Positions 7,431 to 15,571 of a stretch of DNA of 16,059 nt are shown here, piece by piece. This stretch comes from Peptostreptococcaceae bacterium. GTDB lineage: Bacteria; Bacillota_A; Clostridia; Peptostreptococcales; Anaerovoracaceae. The position numbers and the translations under genes are program-made. Location of the stretch: NCBI GenBank assembly GCA_016650135.1, contig JAENWH010000014.1, forward strand, positions 1-16,059, read 5' to 3'. The notes beneath the pieces were generated by a model. That model worked only from the letters and a program-made list of their open reading frames with translations, searched no databases and had not been told where the DNA came from. Positions within the stretch are counted from its first letter, which is position 1. Every line of letters starts with the position of its first letter.

Positions 7431-8308
7431 TGATGCTGGATTTATTAAATAAATATCCTATAAAAACAGTTACTCCTCTGGAGGAAGATTACCCTTGCAT
7501 GTTAAGATATATTAAAGATTCTCCATCCGTCTTGTATTACAGAGGTGATATTAAGATAGCTAGTAATACCTGTATATCTGTGGTAGGCTCTAGACATGCA
7601 ACGGGTTATGGAAAATGGGCAGCTCAAATGCTTGGCAGAAAACTGGCAGAATACGAAATTGTAACGGTCAGTGGTATGGCTACGGGGATAGACACGTATG
7701 CGCATAAGGGCTCATTAGAAAATAAGGGAAAGACCATTGCTGTTTTTGGATGTGGTGTGGATGTATGCTATCCAAAGACAAATAAAGATCTTATGATTGA
7801 AATTCTGGAAAATGGTTTACTGCTGTCTGAATTCCCTCCTGAATTTCAGCCTACAAATTATAGTTTCCCTATCAGAAACAGAATAATAAGCGGGCTTTCG
7901 GCTGGGACAGTAATTGTAGAGGCTGGAATTTCAAGTGGCTCTCTAATTACAGCAGAATATGCTGCGGAGCAGGGGAGAAATCTTTATGCAGTACCTGGTA
8001 ATATCAACAATATATACAGTATTGGAACCAATAAGTTGATAAAGGATGGAGCTGTTCCAATAACAGTTGTTGATGATATTATCGATGAACTGGGGTTAAA
8101 AAGAAAGGAAAGCATTCAACTGAAGAAAACCCTTGGAAAAGATGAAATTATTATTTACGAAGCAATAGAAACAGAAAGTGAAATAACCGTTGACTCTATT
8201 TGTAAAACAACAAGAAAAGGTGCCGGTGAAGTGAACGCTATGATTACAGTTTTGGAAATGAAGGGGCTTATTTATTCCTGCATGGGAAAAATATTTGTTG
8301 CAAAATAA
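7427..8308 (+). CDS. dprA: DNA-processing protein DprA
   Basis: DprA (Smf) loads RecA onto incoming single-stranded DNA during transformation. This 293-residue copy has the Rossmann-like DprA core: SVVGSRHATGYG (51-62), SGMATGIDTYAH (82-93), FGCGVDVCYP (107-116), PIRNRIISGLS (148-158), EAGISSGSLITAEYA (165-179) and YAVPGN (187-192). A C-terminal winged-helix-like domain follows at about 230-290. The usual N-terminal helical extension is short, about 20 residues before the core begins. Three adjacent starts are possible (GTG 7427, ATG 7430, ATG 7433). GTG 7427 has the best spacing, 8 nt, from AAGGG, but ATG 7430 is a credible alternative. The gene overlaps the yifB stop, indicating translational coupling. 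Whether this organism is naturally competent cannot be judged here. Confidence 0.94.
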   Translation: MMMLDLLNKYPIKTVTPLEEDYPCMLRYIKDSPSVLYYRGDIKIASNTCISVVGSRHATGYGKWAAQMLGRKLAEYEIVTVSGMATGIDTYAHKGSLENKGKTIAVFGCGVDVCYPKTNKDLMIEILENGLLLSEFPPEFQPTNYSFPIRNRIISGLSAGTVIVEAGISSGSLITAEYAAEQGRNLYAVPGNINNIYSIGTNKLIKDGAVPITVVDDIIDELGLKRKESIQLKKTLGKDEIIIYEAIETESEITVDSICKTTRKGAGEVNAMITVLEMKGLIYSCMGKIFVAK

Positions 8309-8326
8309 GCGTTTTACAAATATAAT
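8298..8326 (+). promoter_or_regulatory. Predicted sigma-A promoter for topA
   Basis: TTGCAA (8298-8303, inside the last codons of dprA) lies 17 bp from a perfect TATAAT (8321-8326). Transcription would start near 8333 and leave about a 60-nt leader before topA. A separate topA promoter would let the topoisomerase respond independently of the upstream genes. Confidence 0.6.
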
Positions 8327-8391
8327 CTTTCTTTAGTGATACAAATTAAATCATAAATGAAATATACAGATATCCATAGGAGGATTATTTA

Positions 8392-10461
8392 ATGGCCAAC
8401 TCCAAGGCTTTGGTGATAGTTGAATCACCCTCAAAGGCAAAAACAATAGGTAAATTTTTAGGAAGCAATTACAAAGTAATCGCTTCCGTTGGACATATTA
8501 GGGATTTGCCGAAAAGCAAACTGGGAATAAATATTGAAAATAATTTTGAACCGGAATACATTTCAATTAGAGGAAAAGGAGATGTAATAAAGGCAATGAA
8601 AGCAGAGGCAAAGAATGCTTCTAAAATATATCTGGCAACAGATAATGACCGCGAAGGAGAAGCAATTTCATGGCATATTGCTTTTTTACTTGGAATAGAT
8701 GAAAAGAAAGCATGCAGAATTGTTTTTAATGAAATAACTAAAACAGCAATTCAGAAAGCGGTAAAAAACGCCAGACAAATCGATTTAAAATTAGTGGATG
8801 CGCAGCAGGCAAGGCGAGTGCTGGATCGGTTGGTTGGATATCAAATTAGTCCACTTCTTTGGCGTAAGGTAAGAAGAGGATTGAGTGCAGGTAGAGTCCA
8901 ATCTGCAGCATTAAAAATAATATGTGACAGAGAAAAACTGATAAAGGCTTTTATTCCTAAAGAATTTTGGAATATCAGTGCAGTTTTACAAGGGCTGAAA
9001 AAGTTGAATGACAAAAGTTTTTCTGTAAAACTATCAGATTACAAAGGAAAGAAAATTTCTGTTGATGACAAAATGTCAGCCGATAAAATATTAAGCGAAT
9101 TAAAAGATAAAGAATATATTGTCAATAAGGTTGAAAAAAAGGAAAGAACCAGAAAAGCTTACCCGCCATTCACGACAAGCAGCCTTCAGCAGGACGCATC
9201 AAACAAATTGGGATTTCAAACTAAAAAAACAATGCAGATTGCGCAGCAGCTTTATGAAGGTGTTGATGTGAAAGGACGTGGGACGGTTGGTCTAGTCACT
9301 TATATCAGAACCGACTCAGTGAGAATTTCTGAAGAGGCAATCAGCGCTGCTGCTGTTTATATTACAGAAAAACTCGGGAAAGAGTATCTTGGAAAGAATG
9401 TATACACGAATAAAAAAAAGGATGTGCAGGATGCACATGAAGCAATTAGGCCAAGCTATATTGAATTGAGTCCTGATGAAATTAAGGTCTCTTTGACAAA
9501 AGATCAGTTTAATTTATATAAACTGATTTGGTCTCGGTTCATGGCAAGCCAGATGACTGCGGCTGTTTACGATAGTGTTTCTGCTGAAATAAAGAATGGC
9601 GACTACAGTTTCAGAGCTACTGGATCAAAAATTAAATTTGATGGGTATTTAAAGCTTTATGTTGATAATGTTGACGAAAGTGACGAAAAAATGTTACCTG
9701 CTCTTGAGGAAGGCGATAAACTTAATTTGGAAGATCTTATGAGTGAACAAAACTTTACTCAACCTCCGGCAAGATTCACAGAAGCAAGTCTAGTAAAAGA
9801 TTTGGAAGAGAAAGATATTGGCAGACCAAGTACATACGTACCAATTATCGGAACACTTTTAGAAAGAAGATATATAATTAGAGATAAAAAATCACTTGTA
9901 CCCACGGATTTGGGATTTATTGTAACTGAATTACTTGAAAAATATTTTAAAGAGATTGTTGATGCTGATTTTACTGCAAAGCTGGAAGACAGATTAGATG
10001 ATATAGAAATAAAAAATATTGACTGGAAAGAAATTGTTGGAGATTTTTATGGTATATTAAAAGAAGAACTTATTATTGCTGATGCAGAAATTGAAAAACT
10101 TGTAATAGAAGATGAATTAACGGGAGAAATGTGTGAAAAATGCGGTAAACCAATGGCTAAAAAGCAGGGTAGGTTTGGTGAGTTTATTGCTTGTACAGGA
10201 TATCCGGAATGTAAAAATACAAAACAAATAGTAAACAAAGTAGATGCAAAATGCCCTAAATGTGGTAAAGATATTATTGTAAGAAGAGGTAAGTCAGGAA
10301 GAGTTTTTTACGGCTGCAATGGCTATCCTGAGTGCGACCAGGTTTTTTGGAGTAAACCGACCAGCAGGAAGTGCCCAAACTGCAATTCGATTATTGTAGA
10401 AAAAAAGACAAAGAATTCAAGTTATGCGTGTTCAAACAACGAATGTGGGTATAAAGAATAG
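8392..10461 (+). CDS. topA: DNA topoisomerase I
   Basis: This type IA topoisomerase relaxes negative supercoils by passing one strand through a transient break. The 689-residue protein starts with the Toprim domain: VIVESPSKAKTI (Glu11) and the acidic DNDREGE motif (Asp84, Asp86, Glu88). The catalytic tyrosine is Tyr304 in TYIRTDSVRIS, with Arg306 beside it. Three C-terminal zinc-ribbon modules follow, each with four cysteines: 581/584/601/607, 621/624/642/648 and 661/664/680/685. They bind DNA or RNA polymerase in characterised homologues. The start has a GGAGGAT site 5-6 nt upstream. Length and order are those of a complete bacterial TopA. The hslV gene follows after 57 bp. Confidence 0.97.
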   Translation: MANSKALVIVESPSKAKTIGKFLGSNYKVIASVGHIRDLPKSKLGINIENNFEPEYISIRGKGDVIKAMKAEAKNASKIYLATDNDREGEAISWHIAFLLGIDEKKACRIVFNEITKTAIQKAVKNARQIDLKLVDAQQARRVLDRLVGYQISPLLWRKVRRGLSAGRVQSAALKIICDREKLIKAFIPKEFWNISAVLQGLKKLNDKSFSVKLSDYKGKKISVDDKMSADKILSELKDKEYIVNKVEKKERTRKAYPPFTTSSLQQDASNKLGFQTKKTMQIAQQLYEGVDVKGRGTVGLVTYIRTDSVRISEEAISAAAVYITEKLGKEYLGKNVYTNKKKDVQDAHEAIRPSYIELSPDEIKVSLTKDQFNLYKLIWSRFMASQMTAAVYDSVSAEIKNGDYSFRATGSKIKFDGYLKLYVDNVDESDEKMLPALEEGDKLNLEDLMSEQNFTQPPARFTEASLVKDLEEKDIGRPSTYVPIIGTLLERRYIIRDKKSLVPTDLGFIVTELLEKYFKEIVDADFTAKLEDRLDDIEIKNIDWKEIVGDFYGILKEELIIADAEIEKLVIEDELTGEMCEKCGKPMAKKQGRFGEFIACTGYPECKNTKQIVNKVDAKCPKCGKDIIVRRGKSGRVFYGCNGYPECDQVFWSKPTSRKCPNCNSIIVEKKTKNSSYACSNNECGYKE

Positions 10462-10518
10462 TCTGATGTAAAAAGTAAAAGAGATAAATAACCAAGAGAT
10501 TAATAGGAGGATTTGTAA

Positions 10519-11058
10519 ATGATTGAATTTCATGCAACAACAATCGTTGCAGTAAAAAGAAGCGCTGATGATATATGCATTGGTGGAGACGGACAGGTAA
10601 CCATGGGGCAGACAGCGATTATGAAGGCTACGGCCAAGAAAGTAAGAAAAATATATAAAAATTCTGTTGTTACAGGGTTTGCAGGATCAGTTTCAGATGC
10701 ATTCAGTTTAACTGAAAAATTTGAAAAAAAATTGGAGGAGCATTCCGGCAATTTAAAAAAAGCAGCTGTTGCACTTGCACAGTTATGGAGAAGCGACAGG
10801 GCTATGAAAAATCTCGAGGCGCTGATGATTGCTGCAGATAAAGAGAATATTTTGCTGATTTCCGGAAATGGGGAAGTTATTGAACCGGACTCGGATTACA
10901 TTGCAATAGGTTCAGGGGGTAATTATGCCTATGCTGCTGCGGCAGCACTTTATAATCATACATCATTGACAGCAGAAGAAATTGTGCGTGAATCATTAAA
11001 GATAGCTGCATCTATTTGTGTTTACACAAATGACAATATATCAGTTGAAAAGCTTTAA
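10519..11058 (+). CDS. hslV: ATP-dependent protease peptidase subunit HslV (ClpQ)
   Basis: HslV is the proteasome-like peptidase of the HslVU complex: a double hexamer that degrades proteins unfolded by HslU. This copy has 179 residues. It begins [12 protein letters not shown], so the TTIVAV sequence that forms the mature catalytic N-terminus in other HslV proteins comes after a six-residue leader; Thr7 is the likely nucleophile. Other family motifs are GDGQVTMG (19-26), [25 protein letters not shown] and VYTNDN. The start has TAGGAGGA about 8 nt upstream. hslU follows 14 bp after the stop. Residue 2 is Ile, so the N-terminal-Ser chemistry reported for B. subtilis CodW (ClpQ) cannot apply in the same way. 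Confidence 0.95.
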   Translation: MIEFHATTIVAVKRSADDICIGGDGQVTMGQTAIMKATAKKVRKIYKNSVVTGFAGSVSDAFSLTEKFEKKLEEHSGNLKKAAVALAQLWRSDRAMKNLEALMIAADKENILLISGNGEVIEPDSDYIAIGSGGNYAYAAAAALYNHTSLTAEEIVRESLKIAASICVYTNDNISVEKL

Positions 11059-11072
11059 GGGGGTATCTGAGT

Positions 11073-12494
11073 ATGAATAATTTTAATAAAATGACTCCAA
11101 AAGAAATTGTTGCAGAGCTGGATAAATTTATTATCGGTCAGGATGAAGCAAAAAAATCCGTAGCAATTGCTCTTAGAAACAGATATAGAAGAAGTTTGCT
11201 GTCTGATGAAATGAGAGAGGAAATAACACCGAAGAATATTTTAATGATAGGCCCAACTGGTGTTGGAAAGACGGAGATAGCAAGAAGGCTAGCAAAACTT
11301 ATGGACGCGCCATTTGTCAAAGTTGAGGCGACAAAATTCACAGAGGTCGGTTATGTAGGCAGAGATGTAGATTCAATGGTTCGCGATCTGGTTGAAGCGG
11401 CCATAAGAATAACGAAGCAAAACAGACTACAGGAAAAATATTCTATTGCCGATGAGATAACTGAGGAAAAAATCATTGAAGCAATTATACCAGGGAAGAA
11501 AAAACCTCCAACTGCACCTGGTGGTGTCAGAGGACCTTTTGATTTTATTATGGGCGGCGGGTATCAAAGCCCGAAAACGACAATGGAAGATTCAAAAGAA
11601 GATCCATCTGAAAAAGGTGATATAGAGCTTGCAAGAGAACAGGTAAGACAACAATTAAGAGATGGGTTGCTTGAAGAGCAATTTATTGAAATTCAGATAA
11701 AAGAAGCACCAAAGGGAAATAACCTTGATATGGGGAATGAAGGTATGATTGCCATAGGAAATATTTTTGGCGATATGATGCCGCAAAAAACTAAAAAGAA
11801 AAAAGTCAGAGTAAAAGACGCCAGAAAAATACTTCGTGAGCAAGAAGCACAAAATTTACTGGATATGGATCAGGTTACGGAGGAAGCACTGGAGAGTGCT
11901 GAGCAAAATGGTATTATATTTATCGATGAAATTGATAAGATCGCTTCAGGCTCATCATACCGTTCCGGAGCAGATGTATCAAGGGAAGGTGTACAAAGAG
12001 ATATTCTGCCAATCGTTGAAGGTAGTGTAGTGAATACAAAATATGGTCCTGTAAAGACAGACCACGTTCTGTTTATTGGTGCGGGAGCATTTCATATTGC
12101 AAAACCAACAGATTTAATACCGGAATTGCAGGGCAGATTCCCAATCAGAGTAGAACTTTCTAGTTTGAACCAGGAAGCATTTGTGAAAATACTGACTGTG
12201 CCAGAAAACGCTTTGCTGAAACAACATATAATGCTGCTTGAAACTGAAGGCATAAAAATTGAATTTTCAGAAGAAGCAATTCAGGAAATAGCAACGATGG
12301 CATTTTTGATGAATGAGCAGACCGAAAATATAGGGGCACGAAGACTTCACACAATTATGGAAAAACTTCTTGAGGATATTTCATATAATATTTCAGAAAT
12401 GATGGAGAAGGAAATTGTAATTGACAAGGAATATGTCCAGGAAAGATTTGTAGGAAGAATTCATGCAGATGATATAGACAGGTTTATTTTATAA
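11073..12494 (+). CDS. hslU: ATP-dependent protease ATPase subunit HslU (ClpY)
   Basis: HslU is the AAA+ unfoldase that docks on HslV. This 473-residue copy has Walker A GPTGVGKT (60-67), the substrate-gripping pore motif GYVG (93-96), an I domain of roughly 110-245, Walker B IIFIDE (281-286), and a sensor-2 region [15 protein letters not shown]. The C-terminus ends in DRFIL, matching the conserved tail that inserts between HslV subunits and activates them. A glycine-rich segment in the I domain (FIMGGGY, 158-164) is normal for Firmicute ClpY. The start follows AAGGGGG. It forms an operon with hslV. No convincing classical terminator follows; the downstream gap contains a repeat array and the codY promoter. 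Confidence 0.96.
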   Translation: MNNFNKMTPKEIVAELDKFIIGQDEAKKSVAIALRNRYRRSLLSDEMREEITPKNILMIGPTGVGKTEIARRLAKLMDAPFVKVEATKFTEVGYVGRDVDSMVRDLVEAAIRITKQNRLQEKYSIADEITEEKIIEAIIPGKKKPPTAPGGVRGPFDFIMGGGYQSPKTTMEDSKEDPSEKGDIELAREQVRQQLRDGLLEEQFIEIQIKEAPKGNNLDMGNEGMIAIGNIFGDMMPQKTKKKKVRVKDARKILREQEAQNLLDMDQVTEEALESAEQNGIIFIDEIDKIASGSSYRSGADVSREGVQRDILPIVEGSVVNTKYGPVKTDHVLFIGAGAFHIAKPTDLIPELQGRFPIRVELSSLNQEAFVKILTVPENALLKQHIMLLETEGIKIEFSEEAIQEIATMAFLMNEQTENIGARRLHTIMEKLLEDISYNISEMMEKEIVIDKEYVQERFVGRIHADDIDRFIL

Positions 12495-12530
12495 ACAATT
12501 CGGCAAAATCTACAAGGGAGGATTCTAATA

Positions 12531-12578
12531 TTTTTGAATTGTGTCAAAAAAGGAAACTTTTTTGAAAAATCAAAAAAA
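12531..12578. promoter_or_regulatory. Array of four alternating TTTTTGA / TCAAAAA half-sites upstream of codY
   Basis: Four elements lie at about 13-bp steps: TTTTTGA (12531-12537), TCAAAAAAG (12544-12552), CTTTTTTGA (12557-12565) and TCAAAAAA (12570-12577). Each adjacent pair is a perfect inverted repeat of 7, 9 and 8 bp; the middle pair encloses GAAA. The segment at 12556-12570 also matches the published CodY-box consensus AATTTTCWGAAAATT at 12 of 15 positions. The array ends 5 bp before the codY -35. It may be an operator, possibly for CodY itself. In read-through RNA from hslU, mutually exclusive hairpins could also form. Confidence 0.5.
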
Positions 12579-12582
12579 TGTA

Positions 12583-12610
12583 TTGATTACTGGCTAAGAT
12601 TATATATAAT
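12583..12610 (+). promoter_or_regulatory. Predicted sigma-A promoter for codY
   Basis: TTGATT (12583-12588) is followed after 16 bp by a perfect TATAAT (12605-12610), about 46 bp before the codY ATG. Its position directly downstream of the half-site array suggests regulated transcription of codY independent of hslVU. Confidence 0.65.
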
Positions 12611-12656
12611 GTAACTATATATAAGTCATATCAAATTGGTTACAAGGAGAAAATAG

Positions 12657-13436
12657 ATGAGCAACCAAATTTTAGCGAAGGTAAGAAAATTGAATTGGCT
12701 TTTAAGAGAAAGCATATCAGGCGTATTTTCTTTTGGAGACTTATGCGGTATATTAAGTGAATTAATGGATGCAAATGTTTACATTACTAATAAAAGAGGT
12801 AAAGTAATCGGCGTGCGTTACAAAATCAAAGAGGATAGTTCAACAATTACTGACCCGGAAACTGGAAATGAACAATTTCCAAATGAATATAATGAAGCGC
12901 TGCTGAAGGTTTCCACTACGCTGACAAATCTTAAAGGTGAGGAAGCTTTGGAAATATTCAAATACGATTATGACACATATGATAAACTTTATACAATTAT
13001 ACCTATTCAAGGCGGCGGACAGAGATGGGGCACTTTAATCTTAACAAGATATAATCCTGAATTTACGGATGAGGATTTAGTACTTGGAGAGTATGGGGCA
13101 ACGGTTGTAGGGCTTGAAATGCAAAGAAGAAAGTCTTTGGAAATTGATGAAGAGGCCAGAAAGAAGGCTGTCGTGCAGATGGCGATAGGAACACTTTCTT
13201 ATTCGGAAATAGAAGCAGTTCAAAAGATTTTTGAAGAACTCAACGGGAATGAGGGGCTGCTTGTAGCAAGCAAGGTAGCTGACAGATCAGGAATTACAAG
13301 ATCAGTAATAGTAAATGCACTTCGTAAATTGGAGAGTGCAGGAGTTATTGAATCCAGATCTCTTGGTATGAAGGGAACTCACATAAAAGTTCTTAACTCA
13401 AGATTCTATGAAGAATTGGCCAAATTGCATTTGTAA
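12657..13436 (+). CDS. codY: GTP-sensing global transcriptional regulator CodY
   Basis: CodY represses or activates many nutrient-response genes when bound to branched-chain amino acids and GTP. This 259-residue copy has the N-terminal GAF ligand domain (about 1-155, with the GGGQRWGTLIL segment at 119-129) and the linker EEARKKAVVQMAIGTLSYSE (165-184). A very conserved C-terminal winged helix has the recognition region SGITRSVIVNALRKLESAG (211-229) and ends SRSLGMKGTHIKVLN. That DNA-binding region is nearly the same as I recall for B. subtilis CodY, so the target motif is probably similar. The start has AAGGAGA 6 nt upstream. The gene has its own predicted promoter and terminator, with a possible CodY box upstream suggesting autoregulation. 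Confidence 0.97.
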   Translation: MSNQILAKVRKLNWLLRESISGVFSFGDLCGILSELMDANVYITNKRGKVIGVRYKIKEDSSTITDPETGNEQFPNEYNEALLKVSTTLTNLKGEEALEIFKYDYDTYDKLYTIIPIQGGGQRWGTLILTRYNPEFTDEDLVLGEYGATVVGLEMQRRKSLEIDEEARKKAVVQMAIGTLSYSEIEAVQKIFEELNGNEGLLVASKVADRSGITRSVIVNALRKLESAGVIESRSLGMKGTHIKVLNSRFYEELAKLHL

Positions 13437-13451
13437 ATATATCGGTATATG

Positions 13452-13497
13452 AAACCCTCTGGTTGGCAATGATTTTTGTTGATTTGAGGGTTTTTTG
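13452..13497 (+). terminator. Rho-independent terminator after codY
   Basis: AAACCCTC (13452-13459) pairs perfectly with GAGGGTTT (13486-13493), and T residues continue to 13496. The 26-nt loop can fold further through weak GGCAA/TTGTT pairing. It separates codY from hflX. Confidence 0.75.
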
Positions 13498-13528
13498 ATT
13501 AAAAGAAAGGCTTAAGGGAATTAGGCAA

Positions 13529-14806
13529 ATGTTACAGTTTAACGATAATAATGAAGTGATCACCAATGAGGAATACAGGGCAATCTTGGTTGGATTACAA
13601 ATGAATGAGGATATCACAAATTCTATGGAAGAGCTTAACGGTCTTGCAGAAGCTGCAAATGTTGTTGTGCTTGGCCAAATAATTCAAAACCTGGAAAAAA
13701 AGAATCCCGCCACATATATAGGAAAAGGGAAAGTAATTGAACTAGAGGAGATGTGTCAGGCGATGGGTGCCGACATGGTAATTTTTAATGATGAACTTTC
13801 CGGTGTTCAGCTTAGAAACCTGGAAGATCAGCTTAATATGAAGGTGATAGACAGAACAATTCTTATTTTGGATATTTTTGCGGACAGGGCTATTTCCAAA
13901 GAGGGGAAACTTCAGGTTGAAATGGCGCAACTTCAGTACAGACTTCCAAGACTTATCGGTTTTGGAAAATCTCTGTCAAGGCAGGGAGGCATTGGTAACC
14001 GAGGTCCAGGAGAAAAAAAGCTGGAAACTGACAGAAGACATCTTGACAAAAGAATGGATGAGATCAAGGCTGAAATCGTTCAAATGAGAAGTACCAGAAA
14101 TACGCAACGGGCAAAGAGAAATAAATCAGGATTACCGGTTGTAGCTCTTGTAGGTTATACAAATTCAGGCAAGTCGGCCCTGATGAACAAACTTTTGGAA
14201 ATTACTGAAAAGGAAGAAAAAGTTGTTTTTGAAAAGGATGTGTTGTTTGCTACTCTTGATACATCGCAGAGAAATATAAGACTTGATACCAATTATGAGT
14301 TTATTTTAATTGATACGGTTGGTTTTGTCAGTAAACTGCCTCATTCCTTGATTAAGGCTTTCAAAGCCACCTTGGAAGAGGTTCTTTATGCCGACCTTTT
14401 ACTTCAAGTGGTGGATGCATCTTATGAAGCACATGATTTCCATATAGAGGTGACAAATAAGGTGCTTGAAGAGATTGGTGCGGCAGACAAAGAAAAAATG
14501 CTTATATACAACAAAACAGACCTTCTGAAAGAAGAATTCGTGCCTACATATATCGGCGAGTCCATTAATATTTCTGCAAAAGAAGGAAAAAACATTGATA
14601 AACTAATAGAATTGATCAAGAAGAAAATATTTTCTGACCGAGTGACTGCCAAATTATTAATCCCTTATGAAAGAGGTGACATTTCGTCCTATCTCTGTGA
14701 AAAAGGAAGAGTGATAGAAATGGAGTATCTGGAGTCAGGCACCTTGTTCCATCTAGAATTGGAATTTGCTGACTACAACAGGTTAAAGGATTATGATACT
14801 GTATAA
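13529..14806 (+). CDS. hflX: Ribosome-associated GTPase HflX
   Basis: HflX binds the large ribosomal subunit and, in studied bacteria, splits stalled or hibernating ribosomes. This 425-residue copy has the N-terminal HflX domain (about 15-200) with the family signature GGIGNRGPGEKKLETDRR at 153-170, followed by a coiled-coil-like charged helix. The G domain then has G1 GYTNSGKS (209-216), G3 DTVGF (262-266), G4 NKTD (328-331) and G5 SAK (349-351). The length is normal. The ATG has AAGGGA 9 nt upstream. No good promoter was seen in the short gap after the codY terminator, so transcription may start within that gap or come from read-through. The 3' end overlaps the YigZ-family gene by 14 nt, which suggests translational coupling. 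Confidence 0.95.
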   Translation: MLQFNDNNEVITNEEYRAILVGLQMNEDITNSMEELNGLAEAANVVVLGQIIQNLEKKNPATYIGKGKVIELEEMCQAMGADMVIFNDELSGVQLRNLEDQLNMKVIDRTILILDIFADRAISKEGKLQVEMAQLQYRLPRLIGFGKSLSRQGGIGNRGPGEKKLETDRRHLDKRMDEIKAEIVQMRSTRNTQRAKRNKSGLPVVALVGYTNSGKSALMNKLLEITEKEEKVVFEKDVLFATLDTSQRNIRLDTNYEFILIDTVGFVSKLPHSLIKAFKATLEEVLYADLLLQVVDASYEAHDFHIEVTNKVLEEIGAADKEKMLIYNKTDLLKEEFVPTYIGESINISAKEGKNIDKLIELIKKKIFSDRVTAKLLIPYERGDISSYLCEKGRVIEMEYLESGTLFHLELEFADYNRLKDYDTV

Positions 14807-15413
14807 AACAATTGATAAAGCTGCTTCAGTGGAGCAGATAATTGAAAAATCGAAATTTATCGCTCACGTCTCACCCGCAAATACAAAAGAAGAGGGGGAT
14901 GCTTTTATTGTTAAAATAAAAACAGAGAACAAGGGGGCAACTCATAATGTACCTGCAATGATAATTGGTGATAAGTTTCAAATTCAGTGGGCAAGTGATG
15001 ATGGAGAACCGCAGGGCACTTCAGGAGCACCTATTGTACAGATGCTTGTTTCAGAAGGTATTACAAATATTGCTGTTGTCATTACCAGATATTTTGGTGG
15101 TGTCAAGCTGGGGACAGGAGGACTTGTCAGAGCATATACCAGTTCGGCGAAATTGGCCATTGAGGCCGCTGGGATTATAGAAATCCGTGAAATGGAAAAT
15201 TTTAATGTGAGTTTTGATTACTGCTATCTGAATAAATTGCAGAATATTAGTTTGGTAGAGAACTTTTATATTGACAATATTGGATATACAGATATTGTAA
15301 ATGCGACTTTCTCGACTGCTCCTGAGAACAGCGAAAATCTGGAAAATATACTAAATAATGTAACAAATGGAACCGTTAAAATTTTAAATAGAAAAGTTTT
15401 GCAAACTCGTTGA
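14793..15413 (+). CDS. yigZ: YigZ/IMPACT family protein
   Basis: This 206-residue cytoplasmic protein has the UPF0029/IMPACT N-terminal domain: SKFIAH (20-25), SDDGEPQGTSGAPI (68-81) and VVITRYFGGVKLGTGGLVRAY (95-115 region). A smaller C-terminal DUF1949-type domain of about 70 residues follows. Eukaryotic IMPACT modulates the Gcn2 kinase; the bacterial function is not established and a translation-related role is only suspected. The overlap with hflX, a ribosome GTPase, agrees with that idea. The ribosome-binding site is weak (CAGG about 10 nt, AAAGGA only 2 nt upstream), as expected for a coupled gene. The stop codon lies inside the -35 element of the following tRNA promoter. Confidence 0.92.
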   Translation: MILYKTIDKAASVEQIIEKSKFIAHVSPANTKEEGDAFIVKIKTENKGATHNVPAMIIGDKFQIQWASDDGEPQGTSGAPIVQMLVSEGITNIAVVITRYFGGVKLGTGGLVRAYTSSAKLAIEAAGIIEIREMENFNVSFDYCYLNKLQNISLVENFYIDNIGYTDIVNATFSTAPENSENLENILNNVTNGTVKILNRKVLQTR

Positions 15414-15438
15414 CATGCCTGGATCGCTATGTTAAGAT
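15410..15438 (+). promoter_or_regulatory. Consensus promoter of the tRNA cluster
   Basis: A perfect TTGACA (15410-15415) lies 17 bp from TAAGAT (15433-15438). The expected start near 15445 is about 20 nt before tRNA-Asn. The -35 overlaps the TGA stop of the YigZ-family gene. Confidence 0.75.
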
Positions 15439-15465
15439 AATATTCGACTCGCCTTTTAGAAACGT

Positions 15466-15540
15466 TCCAAGGTAGCTCAATGGTGGAGCGCTCGGCTGTT
15501 AACCGATAGGCTGTGGGTTCGAGCCCCACCCTTGGAGCCA
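15466..15540 (+). tRNA. tRNA-Asn (GTT)
   Basis: The 75-nt gene has acceptor arms TCCAAGG and CCTTGGA, discriminator G and an encoded CCA. The T-arm carries GGTTCGAGCC. The anticodon GTT is at 15498-15500 in loop CTGTTAA. The U1-A72 pair and G73 are usual asparagine identity features. Confidence 0.97.
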
Positions 15541-15571
15541 AAAAAATAACGAGGAAATTAGTATAAAAGTA

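Noticed and set aside
8309..8391. Possible riboswitch or T-box in the topA leader
   Set aside because: The leader is about 60 nt, AT-rich, and shows no strong hairpin or conserved T-box sequence.
12544..12565. The 9-bp perfect stem with GAAA loop as a rho-independent terminator for hslVU
   Set aside because: The stem is almost entirely A-T and is followed by A residues, not a U-tract, so a regulatory repeat is the better reading.
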